A program made the position numbers and the translations under genes. This document shows, one piece after another, positions 34,430 through 44,247 of a stretch of 64,000 nt of DNA (positions are counted from its first letter, which is position 1; the number at the start of each line of letters is the position of its first letter). The notes under the pieces were generated by a model. It worked only from the letters and a program-made list of their open reading frames with translations, did not search any database and was not told the origin of the DNA. The DNA lies in assembly GCA_032622095.1 (NCBI GenBank), contig CP136068.1, positions 52,320,443 through 52,384,442 on the forward strand, in the 5' to 3' direction. Origin of the DNA: Siphonodentalium dalli. Lineage: Eukaryota > Mollusca > Scaphopoda > Gadilida > Siphonodentaliidae.

Positions 34430-37330
34430 CCTTGTGTCTCGTGAAACAAAAAGTCCCCAAATCAAAGATGGCGCCCAAAATGGCACACATTATTTGAAAT
34501 ATCACCGAAAATCCCTCATGTTCTCATAAGTGGTCATGACAACTCCATCCATGCTAACAGTACAATTGATATGGGAATCTGAGGAGAAGTAATTACCTCG
34601 TATCCCCTCCAGAAACAGCTTCCCAATAACAAGATGGTGGTTAAAATGGCGACTAATACATGTTGTATCTTGGGAGGACGAACATCCACAATGAATAATC
34701 GCGATGTGGCATTTCGAATTCCATTCTCCAGTAAATGTCCGACAATATCCACAATCGTACATGTAGATGCGCCGAATAGTCATGTTATGACTTGCAAGAT
34801 TCAGAACAACAACCTGAGCTTATACTGATTTGTCACATTCAAAATTATCTGGACCAGATTCCGTCTCTTCGTCTATCTCGCTCACACAAACAACGTGTTC
34901 TAAACGTCACGTGAGAAGGGTCACGCTAATCAGAACATTTCATACAACGTAATCATAACTTGGAAAATGAAAAGGGTCGCCACAAACAGTCAAAAGTGTC
35001 ACTTGATGAAATAATTTGTAGGAAATGTAACATGGAGGGTGAGAATGAATAACACTTCCTTATGTGCTGCAACACATATGATAAGATGTGTAAACACTTC
35101 TTTTGTGAGATAGGGATGACGAGTGATTAATTTATTGGATTGAATGATGGCCAAAAATTCCAATACATAATGCAAAACAACGAGCCTCATTCATGCAACA
35201 TAATCTGCAACATGGTTCTGACATTTTTCAAAGAAAGGTTAAATTCTACTGATAGAATTATGAAATAGTTACATATATTAAGTTGAATCAATGTTGGCAT
35301 TGTTATATATATTTGTTATTTTGACATCGGTCTCGTGTGGACGTTTTATGTCATTAAGCTATCTAACTATCTACAATACATATGCCGGTTTCCAGCTCAT
35401 GATTTTCCACCAGAAGCAGGGAATTGTCTTATCATTACTCTTGGCAAGCGTCATTGATGGTAGCATATATGGTATTATTCATCTGCTACATATGGGACTT
35501 GGGCGTCATCTTGCGATATAAACTAAAAAAAACATACGGTCGATGAGGATATTAGCTTTCAGAAGGTCACCTCTATCTACGTCTTTCTCGGTGGTGATCT
35601 TCCCAGTCAGCTAGCTACTTCTCAATATATGGTTCGCCAATTCACAAATTAATCGAATGCATTGACGCAACTGGGTGACTTCAGTAAGATTGTGAGGGTT
35701 ATTATTTTTCTCTTTGATGGTGCATCTCTGCATGGTAAGGTCGTTGAAGACCATAATGTTTACCCACGCTTCTTGCAGTGGCCATAATTATCCTACGGCA
35801 ATCTTTGTGACGCCCAGCAGTCGTATCGTCGAGGAGCTTCCAGGAGATAAGAACAATACACATGGTGCAGGTTTGTGGGTTGCGTCATGATAGTGGAAAT
35901 TAAATGGGATCATGGTGTTAACCGCCCCTACTTTGCCGTCTAGACTATAAGTGTTCTTGAAACAAACACAGTGAAATAATGCACCATATTTCCTGCCATT
36001 TTCTTGAATCATACTGCCCACGTACTGACACTAATCCCGCGAGAGGATGATAACAACAACGGGTATCTTCATTCTCGAAGGACATACCACTAAACTATCA
36101 AAGACATCGTCTTTTAGACTATGCACCAGTTCTGGATGGGGAAGGTTCGCATAGTGTTATCCAGACAAAGGTATATACTACCTGATCCAGTTGATTCAGA
36201 ACCGCTTCGAAACGGATGTGGAAATATACAATTTTACCACAGCAAAAAATACCGACACGCATGGGATTTTATATCTTAACAATACACATGGTGTATGGGG
36301 TGGTGTATAGATCGTGGTCCACTATCATGACGCATATCCTCAAACTAGCACCGCGTGTATTGTTTTTCTCTGCATGGAGCTCTTCGTCGAGACGACTGCT
36401 GGATGTCACGATGATTGCTTAATATTACGGTCCATATGAGTGTGGGTACATTATGGTCTTATATTGCCTTAGCAGAGTCTAGGCATCCGCTCAAGGGAAT
36501 GAGAAAGCTAGAAACCGTCGGAACACTGTCGAATTTATCCAGTTACGTCAATGCGTTCGTCAAGTTTGTGACTTGACGAACCATCCATTGAGAAGTAGCT
36601 TACTAAGTTACTGGGAAGATTACCAGTCGTACATGTGTTTAGCCTCATTGGGTCCAAGAAAGACGTAGATAGAGATGACCCTCGACCTGAAAGCTAGTAT
36701 AATTATCGACCGTATGCCTTTCTAGTTCAAGATGACGCCCATATTTAGTATTTGAATTATACCATATATGATACATCATCATCACCATCATCATAATAAT
36801 CCGGAACAAGTCATTCGACTTTTAGTTCTGATATGCAAATTGAACATATATAATTCTAGAATGTTTTCAGTATCCGTCATAATTTATTGGTAGAACTGGG
36901 GCTTCAAATCACAGTGGTATACCATGAAGGAAGCGTTCAACAACAAATAACGAATCCGTCGATTTGGAAGTAACTGGAGTGTTTGAAACGTTCTGATTAG
37001 AGGAACCCTTCTCACAGGAGGTGTTGAATACTTTGTTGATCGAGGTAGATTAATCAGATGAAGAAATGGAAGCTAGTCCAGATAATTCCCAATGTGGCAA
37101 ATCAGAATCGGTTCTCGTGTAATTGTTCTGAATATTGCAAGTCATAATGTGACTATTCGGCACGTTACGGTTACGGCTATTATCGACTCTTACTGGAGAA
37201 TGGATTTCAAAATGCCACATCGCGATTATTAATTGTGGTTCTTGGTCTTTCCAGATGGCTACTAGACTCTTTTTTTATGACAACAATTTGGCCACCATAT
37301 TGGCTGTGAGTTGCCCAACTCAAACGAATA
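34430..37330. repeat. 2.9-kb degenerate palindrome centred near 36.1 kb
   Basis: Landmarks pair around the axis: TGGCATTTCGAATTCCATTC (34708) with GAATGGATTTCAAAATGCCA (37198); CACGTGAGAAGGGTCACGCT with GAGGAACCCTTCTCACAGG; CATACGGTCGATGAGGATATTAGCTTTC with GAAAGCTAGTATAATTATCGACCGTATG; GCGTCATGATAGTGG with CCACTATCATGACGC. Divergence is about 25 percent. Left-arm frame 35291-35521 (76 codons) starts like a signal peptide (MLALLYIFVILTSVSCG) but has no domain I know. Confidence 0.7.
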
Positions 37331-37714
37331 CATCGTATTAATGTTCCCTACACACACGTCGATGTGGGTAGAATTCGCACCTGATACAGACCAATGTTAC
37401 TCTGTAGTAATACAAAACTATTAGTTAAAATTCCTCAGTGATAAAGGGTATGTGGCATGCCACGCCAGCCGTTGAGGCATGCCAATATCCCATAATATGT
37501 CAAATATAGCGAATTATCGAAATATGAAATACCACGAAAAAGCGAAATAGGAAAATACAGCGAAATTGCGGAATAAAAAATGCATCGAAATGACGAAATA
37601 GCGCGAATTATGAAATAAGAAATTATTTTTATTAACTAAATAACGGAGATATTTGAAGAAGTGTTTTTGACGAAATAACGGGCATATTTGGAGAAGTTTT
37701 TTTAAAGAGCGTTT

Positions 37715-38545
37715 GAGTTGAAGAAATTACATCATTGTATATGTTTACTTCGCATAATATAGCTTCACAGTTGTATAAGATTATACGTATTGGGAGGTTT
37801 AGTTATTGTTAAAGGTACTCAACCCGTAAAGAGGGTCCCCATCTCAACAGATTCCAACAACAACAATCCGATCAGAGGGTCCTATATTACTATTTCTTTG
37901 GCTTTGGGGGTAAAAAATATTTGATTCGAGTCGAGGAACCCATCAAACAAAGCTCAGAGTTATTAGATATTGATTTTTCAAATTTGTTATGTTCTCGAGA
38001 TGAGTACTAATAACTGCCGTAATCTGCTCTGGATGTGTACTCCAAATCTATTCAAACAGACAAGGATGAATAACTCTAAAATCAAGTGGTAATTTTAACG
38101 CAATTTTGACTGAGTTCTGGGCCAGATAGTATTCCCGATAATGAAAAATAATAGATTTCTAAAATCGATATCTAACAAATCTGAGCTTTGATGGGTGACT
38201 TCCTCGACTCGAATCAAATATTTTTGACCCCCGAAGCCATTGAAATAGTAATTGAGAGGAGTTTTATCGGGTTGAGTACCTTTAATAACCAGGTTCAGCC
38301 ACAGTACATGTAACTTGTAACGTGTGTTGCCATTACCAACGAAATCACACGACTCACATGACCATTCCACTTACACGTACAACACCATTCAACCGTTTAG
38401 ACGTTTTGTGTCAAATGTGCAGCATTGCGAAATGTGTATTAGTGGGGTGTCCAATTTTTATATCAATCGACGAACCTGTGCTTAGTGAACTTTTGTTAAA
38501 TTCTGTTTTGTTAACGCCGTTACTTTTCCCAAATGGGTTGTTGGT
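37715..38545. repeat. Inverted pair around the Gypsy remnant, left arm
   Basis: Pairs with 41345-41720: GAGTTGAAGAAATTACATCA / TGATGTAATTTATTCAACTC, ATAATATAGCTTCACA / TGTGAAGCTATATTAT, AGGTTCAGCCACAGTACATG / CATGTACTGTGGCTGAACCT and CCCAAATGGGTTGTTGGTACGA / TCGTACCAACAACCCATTTGGG. TTAA element 6 is inserted in this arm only. Confidence 0.85.
37813..38281. mobile_element. TTAA-family MITE 6 (469 bp), empty site in partner arm
   Basis: TTAA 37809-37812 and 38282-38285. The opposite arm of the inverted repeat at 41.6 kb reads CCTGGTTATTAATAATAACT with one TTAA at this point, so the four-base duplication on insertion is shown directly. Confidence 0.95.
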
Positions 38546-39079
38546 ACGAACTACTATTATAGTAGTAATATACATATAAGAATTACAAGTATAGCTTATG
38601 GTAGGCGTATGTGTTTCGTATGGTCTAAACTAATTTTTACAGAATTGACGACTGCGAGTCCATTTGGGAGAAAATAGTGCCGTGCATTGCATTCAATCTT
38701 CTTGCCACACGCAGCATTGTGCTATAGTTATGTTTGTATTTAATTCTGTTGTTTACATGATTAATATTGTTAGTTGTACACTAGATGAATGCGTGCAAAA
38801 GTCGCGTGCCCATATACTTGAGTTTCTCGAAACTATTGAAAATCGACAACTGATAGAAAGAACACATATTCTAGTGATGTACCTGTAGCACCATATGCGT
38901 AATTTATGCTTGCAATAGGTTATTATGCGTAAGCTGTCAAGTGCCAACACAGTCTGAGTAAACTCATACCTAAATATTCATTACAACATTGAATATTAGG
39001 TCTGACGGATATAGAGTCGACGTTCACCCAGACTGGTGCCAACACAGCAAATAATAATTTACGGTAGGCATGCATTGTA
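38546..39079. other. Unrecognised stretch between left arm and Gypsy gag
   Basis: Possibly the leader of the Gypsy element. GACTGGTGCCAACACAGC at about 39031 could be a decayed primer-binding site, but no LTR was found. Confidence 0.3.
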
Positions 39080-39779
39080 ATGCATTGCACTAAATACCAC
39101 CCGAACCGAAATTGTTCTAGAAAATCCGATGAAAAACGGAAACAATTTGTGACACCAGATAGCTATAATGGCACAAGATCATGGTTATATCACCAAGCAC
39201 ACTTTAAAATTTGTTCCAATATAAATGGATTGGAAATTGATGAGATGATTGGTGCAAGGAACACTCGGTGACCTACTCCTAGGACAAGAAGAAGACTACA
39301 AAGTTCTTGTTGGTGCGATAGAAGGCCGATTTGCTGCCAAAAGCCTGACTGACCAGATCGTACAATTGCGTGCACGACGACAAAGGGCAGGGGGAAAGTT
39401 ACCGACGTCTGACCAATATGTTATATCATACTGCAACACATGAATTGAGAGACACATTGGCAAAGGACCAATTCATTGGTGGTTTGTATGGTCCAGACAT
39501 ACGCTCAGGGGAAAACAAGCAAGACCGGGCTCTCTTGGTGAGAGCATAAGACATGCAGTTGAATTAGAGGCTTTTGCCAAGTCTGACAAACATAGGGCTA
39601 AATACTATGCTAGGGCAGTAAATGAAGCAGACTCAACACAAAGCAAAAATATAGAGTTTGAAGAACTCAAAAAGATAAGAGATGAACTGAAGCCCCAAAC
39701 TGGTTCTAATGGAAAACTCAAAATAGCTCACAACCGTCCCCCCAGATATCACAGTCCATCTCTGAGACGAAGGAGATAA
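39080..39779 (+). pseudogene. Gypsy retrotransposon gag, broken
   Basis: Pieces in three frames follow the gag order of metazoan Gypsy (Metaviridae-type) elements: a PDSYNGTRSWLYHQAHFKIC start (39.14-39.21 kb), GTLGDLLLGQEEDYKVLVGA-IEGRF (39.25-39.33), QLRARRQRAGGKLPTSDQY (39.36-39.42), THELRDTLAKDQFIGGLYG (39.44-39.49) and a HAVELEAFAKSD helix (39.55-39.59). At least two frameshifts (about 39.25-39.44 and 39.54 kb) and stops separate them. Gag would build the particle around the element's RNA. It is followed by a protease piece and sits between inverted arms, not LTRs. Confidence 0.8.
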
Positions 39780-39828
39780 ATCAAATATTGACTGATGTGA
39801 AGAGGTGTAAAGGGGAGATTAACAAAGA

Positions 39829-40239
39829 ATGACAAACTTGGAGAACCAAAACAAGGAGAAAAAGAGTAACACAAATGAGTCCTGGATGGACTGTCGTGAC
39901 GATAGACAGTGTAGACATAATTATAATGATAATCCTGATTATAACACACACGAATACAAAGAACGCACCAGATGCAGAACTTCTCACAATCCACGCGACA
40001 TGTGTCATAATGCCTATCGTGGTAGGGGAGACGAGCAGAACACAAGTGGACATCGTAACTCCAACGAGTTTGTTAGATACATGTACAGCTCTTCTGAAGA
40101 GGGGGGGCTATATTTAGATTGCAATCTCTATGGGCAGCCAGTGAGGTTTCTGATTGGTACTGGAACAACAGTTTCCATACTCTCAAAGACACTGTATGAC
40201 TACTTATCGGAAGATAAACACCATATGTTACATAAATGA
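39829..40239 (+). pseudogene. Gypsy nucleocapsid-protease fragment, active site lost
   Basis: A 136-codon frame. Residues 20-75 are Asn/Arg/Asp-rich with scattered Cys and His, as a decayed nucleic-acid-binding tail would be. Residues 93-119 (GGLYLDCNLYGQPVRFLIGT then GTTVSILS) match retropepsins, but the catalytic Asp of the D-T/S-G triad is Gly110 (IGTG), and the following Ala is Thr114 or its neighbour. The second half of the protease is missing after about residue 136. It follows the gag pieces and is in the same strand and order as in Gypsy pol. Inactive as it stands. Confidence 0.75.
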
Positions 40240-40640
40240 TGTAGCACACGAGCTGCTGATCATTGAGTCCAACGAAACGAATAAGGCTTACCGAGTTGTA
40301 TCATCTAACTCATCGGAAACTCTGCCAGAGATAGTATCTTCTCGTCACTTGTCAGAACACATCAACACAAATTCCACAGAAGGAATTGGAACTTTTGACA
40401 CTGTGGATCACGAGCCCACTTATACCACGATAAGCACCACGGATCAGGCACCAGCTATCGTAGAGAACACAGATATTGGTATATGCCATATGTGACTCCT
40501 GGAAGGTCTGGACATTCACAAATGCTCAGAAAGCTTAACGAACCTATTATGGGTCTCTATGATCACATGGCAATACAGCAGTAGTTTCTGCTACCATAAA
40601 CAATGGGGATGAGTTTCAAAGAGCTGAACCAAAACCACCC
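40240..40640 (+). other. Unassigned segment between protease and integrase pieces
   Basis: A Ser/Thr/Glu-rich frame (40154-40495, ...DVAHELLIIESNETNKAYRV...) has no recognised domain. In an intact element about 2.5 kb of reverse transcriptase, RNase H and integrase core would be here. Confidence 0.35.
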
Positions 40641-41010
40641 TATCCTGAAGTGAAACCGAATGCACAGGAGAAATATATTCTTCGTGACACATTGGAAGAC
40701 ATACATGGTCAGAGAAATTCGACATGTAATGACCAAGGCCTTGGAGATATTACGGCATCTGTTCCTCATCATATTCCAAGAAATATGGCCCAACCCAGAA
40801 ACGGCGCCATGGTACCCCAAGGGGGATTCAAGGACGATAGATATAATTAAAAAACATCGCAAGGTTGATGACAAGGCTCGATTTGATGGCTGTGACCAAG
40901 AAGATCGTGACGCATTAAAACCCCAAATACTGTGGGAAGGTCCCCATAGGGCAAAGTCGTGGATGATGACTCCCAGATATGAGAGCCACATAAATACAGT
41001 GTATATACTG
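40641..41010 (+). pseudogene. Gypsy integrase C-terminal fragment
   Basis: One frame gives AQEKYILRDTLEDIHGQ, similar to the 'lr..L...H..AR' helix after the integrase core. Another, a frameshift later, gives ALKPQILWEGPHRAKSW and then a short strand-like end, matching the 'PKL-x-x-W-x-GP-(F/Y)-x-V' box of the Gypsy integrase C-terminal domain. In the intact protein this part binds element or target DNA. Reverse transcriptase and the integrase catalytic core are deleted between this and the protease. No 3' LTR was found after it. Confidence 0.6.
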
Positions 41011-41344
41011 TTTGTACAGTACTGTTGATGTAAAACAAATATTCTATTTTATGATTAAAGGGAAGTGGCAGCCACGGGGGGACATCAAGTCCCGGGTGGC
41101 TGCAGGTTCATTCCAAACACGACCCCTTGGCTCAACTTGCAGGGTTGAGCCATGAATAGATGTGGTGAGATCGCGAGCTCACCTTAATGGCTGTGCCGTG
41201 TCGTGGGTAGTTTATGCCCATTGGTCGCTAAAAACCCTCTATGTGTATCGAAGACCTCATTGGGGAACATTTCTGCACCCAGATACAAACAAACTTTGAC
41301 TTTCATCGGTCACAGGGTGCAGACGACCTACGGTTTGTAAAGGA
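41011..41344. other. Unrecognised stretch with a B-box-like word
   Basis: GGTTCATTCC (41104-41113) is close to a polymerase III B box, and CTCACC/GAGCTC words follow, but no A box or tRNA fold was found. Could be a SINE scrap. Confidence 0.25.
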
Positions 41345-41720
41345 AGTCGTACCAACAACCCATTTGGGAAAAGTAACGGCGTGGTCACCGCTGCTGAAGA
41401 ATTTAACAAAAGTTAACTAAGCACATGTTCGTCGATTGATATAAAGATTGGACACCCCTCTGATACACATTTCTCAATGCTGCACGTTTGACACAAAACG
41501 TCTAAACGGTTGTTTGTTGGTGTACATGTAAGCGGAATGGTCATGTGATTCAGATGATTTCGTTGGTAATGGCAACACACGTTACAAGTTACATGTACTG
41601 TGGCTGAACCTGGTTATTAATAATAACTAAACCGCCCAATACGTATAATCTTATACAAATGTGAAGCTATATTATGCGAAATAAACATATTCAATGATGT
41701 AATTTATTCAACTCAAGTAA
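41345..41720. repeat. Inverted pair around the Gypsy remnant, right arm
   Basis: Reverse partner of 37715-38545, lacking the TTAA element present there; about 10-15 percent diverged by eye. Confidence 0.85.
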
Positions 41721-41902
41721 CTATATATCAAACGCCTCAGCTTGATAAGGTATGTGTATAATGTGTATAATGCATAAATGTGTATAGGAATATTCCTTGC
41801 TTGTCTCATCTTGCAATGTATTGTATTGTTGGGGCGATGGGTGCAATATAACGTAACCAAACAAATGCGACAGAAGATGATACAATCCGAAAACACTCAC
41901 AT

Positions 41903-42940
41903 ATGCGTTATGTGTCTCGTCAACTCTTGAAGTTTGTCCTGGATTATTGTTCAAAATGGAATTTAATTATCACCCATGTAGAGGGGCAAAACAAGTTTAT
42001 ATTTCACGATTTTCGGTCTACTTTCATCAGAAAACTCCGAAATTTGCCATCTGTAAATGATACCATGACGTTATCAGAATGTATATCTCGAAGTGTGTTG
42101 ACTTCAATATAATAGCACAAAATAATCGGAGTTGTGCTTTTGTATTCTGCCATACCGAAATTTCTAAAACTGATTTTTTTTTTTTCTGAAATTTGGGGTG
42201 GGGGTGACACAATCTACCACCACATAGCATCTATGGCAAAGAATGACATCATTATCTTACCGTCATATGCAGTATATATTTCCACAAGTTTCTATATTAT
42301 ATACTGTATGTCCATTCAATACAATACTGAATAATCGCCTATTAAGAGGGGCGAAACAACTGAAAATGAATGATTTTTTGTCTATTTTCCACGTAAATTT
42401 AAGATTTTTTTACGTCTATCACCGCAATCATGGCATTTCATTACTTTGTATTTATAAGTGTGTAACGTGCTATATCATAGCACAAACATATCCCGAATAT
42501 CTGTGCTTTTGTATTCATTTGTGCCGAATTTCTCTAAAACAGTGATTTTTTGCTGAATTTTGGGGTGAGGGTTGAAATAATCTTACATAACACACCACGT
42601 GTTAAATATGATGGCATATTCAGCATATTGTCGTATGCGGTATATATATCCGCACTTTTCTAGACTATATACGATATCCTTGGTCAAAACAATATTGATC
42701 TATCGCCCATTAAGTGAGGCAAAAAAAATGAAAAATTGCGCTGTTTTGTCTATTTTTACAATAAATCTAAACAAAATCTTCTTTATATCAGAGAAATCGT
42801 ACCACTATCATAGTAAATATCTAGAGGTATGTAGACTACAATATGTTAGCGCAAAATGTTCGCGTTTCTATACTTTTATTTCTCATTTTGCCGAATTTTA
42901 CAAAAACAGGGATTTTTGCTGAATTTTGGCACTTAATCAG
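41903..42940. repeat. Three tandem units of about 340 bp
   Basis: Units start near 41903, 42235 and 42590. Shared order: GTCGTATGC(A/G)GTATATAT, CGCC(T/C)ATTAAG with AGGGGC(G)AAA, TTTTTGTCTATTTT, GTATTCATTTGTGCCGAATTT, and AAAACAG(T)GATTTTT then TGCTGAATTTTGG. Heavily diverged, no conserved frame. Confidence 0.6.
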
Positions 42941-43088
42941 CTAAAAATCATCTTTTGCATCATTTGTATATTTCACACCGGGTCCTATCCGATGCGGAAT
43001 GTCATAACCTTCAAAATGATGTATCACAAGCCCGTGTGTGGTGCCGATGGACTAAACTTTCTGAAATCGGTTCCGTCCGCTCCACTAT

Positions 43089-43129
43089 TTAGTGTACTTT
43101 CAGACGACCACGATACAATCGTAAGTGGA
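43089..43129. repeat. Outer inverted repeat, left (41 bp)
   Basis: TTAGTGTACTTTCAGACGAC then CACGATACAATCGTAAGTGG pairs with 45678-45718 with one mismatch. The two hairpin arrays and long-TIR copy B lie between. Confidence 0.8.
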
Positions 43130-43213
43130 AAGATTTCCGTCGTAGGAAGTAACCGGTAGATGGAGTGCGCATGCTCACGTCAAAATCGTAGGTAAAAAAA
43201 TAATACGAAGTGG

Positions 43214-43644
43214 CTAAAGAACGGTATACCGCTCTTTAGTACTGAGGGCTAAAGCACGGTATATCGCTCTTTAGTGATGAGGGCTAAAGAGCGGTACGGA
43301 TTATAACGTTACACGCAATGCGCAAAATATCTTGGCAACGCACGCGCCGCTCATCCAACCTGGACCGCTCTTTAGCACCGAGGGCTAAATAGCAGTAGGC
43401 CTATACCGCTCTTTAGCACCAAACGCTAAAGAGTGGTATACCGTTCATTAGCGTATCAGGCCCATATAGCTAAAACGTGGTATACCGCTCTTTAGCGTTT
43501 GTCACTAAAGAGCAGTATACCGTTCTTTAGCACCAAACGCTAAAGAGCGGTATACCGTTAATTAGCGTATCAGGCCCATATAGCTAAAGCGTGGTATACC
43601 GCTCTTTAGCGTTTGGTACTAAAGAGCGGTATACCGTTCTTTAG
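43214..43644. repeat. Palindrome array GAGCGGTATACCGCTC
   Basis: At least ten complete or half copies of a dyad whose best form is CTAAAGAGCGGTA joined to its reverse complement, each separated by words such as CACCAAACGC, GTTTGGTA or GAGGG. From 43411 a higher-order unit of about 114 bp repeats twice and includes GCGTATCAGGCCCATATAGC. Substitutions are often compensated on both sides. A segment without the dyad (43295-43366) splits the array. Confidence 0.9.
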
Positions 43645-43795
43645 CCACGGCCAAAATAATATCAGACAGTGTTTGATTTTAGATGCGATATCGTGGCGTA
43701 TCCTTGGTTACCTCCACTTGCGACGTAATCGCAGCCGTGTGTACGTAAAATCGTAGCTGGAAATGGTCGTAGGGTAGTCAATCTATGGAATCCTA

Positions 43796-44192
43796 TTAGG
43801 GCCACTTGCTAATGGCACTTTCGGCGCACTTTTTGTCGCTTTCGGCGCGATGCGCCGAAAGCGCCGAAACATACCCTAATGGCGCACTTTTTGTCGCTTC
43901 CGGCGCGCGCCATTAGGGAGTGGACCTAATAGTATGCCTAGTAACGCGCCGAAAGCGACAAAAAGTGCGCCGTTACGGCGCACATTTTGTCGCTTTCGGC
44001 GCGCCGAAACATGCGCTAATATCGCACATTTTGTCGCTTTCGGCGCGCCGAAAGCGACAAAAAGTGCGCCGAAAGCGACAAATAGTGCGCCGTAACGGCG
44101 CATATTTTGTCGCTTTCGGCGCGTTACTAATGGCGCACTTTTTGTCGCTTTCGGCGCATCGCGTCGAAAGCGCCATTAGCAAGTGGCCCTAA
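43796..44192. mobile_element. TA-flanked 397-bp element filled with GC-rich hairpins
   Basis: TTAGGGCCACTTGCTAATGG at the left is mirrored exactly at the right; TA lies on each side (43794-43795, 44193-44194). The interior is built almost wholly from GGCGCACTTTTTGTCGC and TTTCGGCGC words in both orientations, about eight copies, giving nested foldbacks. GC content and CpG density stand far above the surroundings. Tc1/mariner-type by its TA target; no coding capacity. Confidence 0.8.
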
Positions 44193-44247
44193 TAGTATTC
44201 CATATCAATCACATGCTTTAGAACAACCTACGATATCATAATGCACG

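Noticed and set aside
35291-35521. 76-codon frame with a signal-peptide-like start
   Set aside because: Lies in one arm of a decayed palindrome; the mirror arm does not keep the frame and no mature domain is recognisable.
39031-39048. Primer-binding-site-like GACTGGTGCCAACACAGC
   Set aside because: No LTR end (TG...CA) precedes it, so the assignment cannot be supported.
41060-41180. Possible SINE with B box GGTTCATTCC
   Set aside because: No A box at the proper distance, no poly-A or repeated tail, no second copy in the window.
42926-43159. PVCGADG word resembling a Kazal inhibitor domain
   Set aside because: The other cysteines and the tyrosine of a Kazal domain are absent, and the frame is short.
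43214-43644. CRISPR-like array
   Set aside because: Units are palindromes with related, not unique, spacers, in a eukaryotic repeat setting without cas genes.
43973-44182. Arg/Ala-rich frames on both strands of the GC-rich hairpin element
   Set aside because: Low-complexity products of the palindromic words in both orientations.
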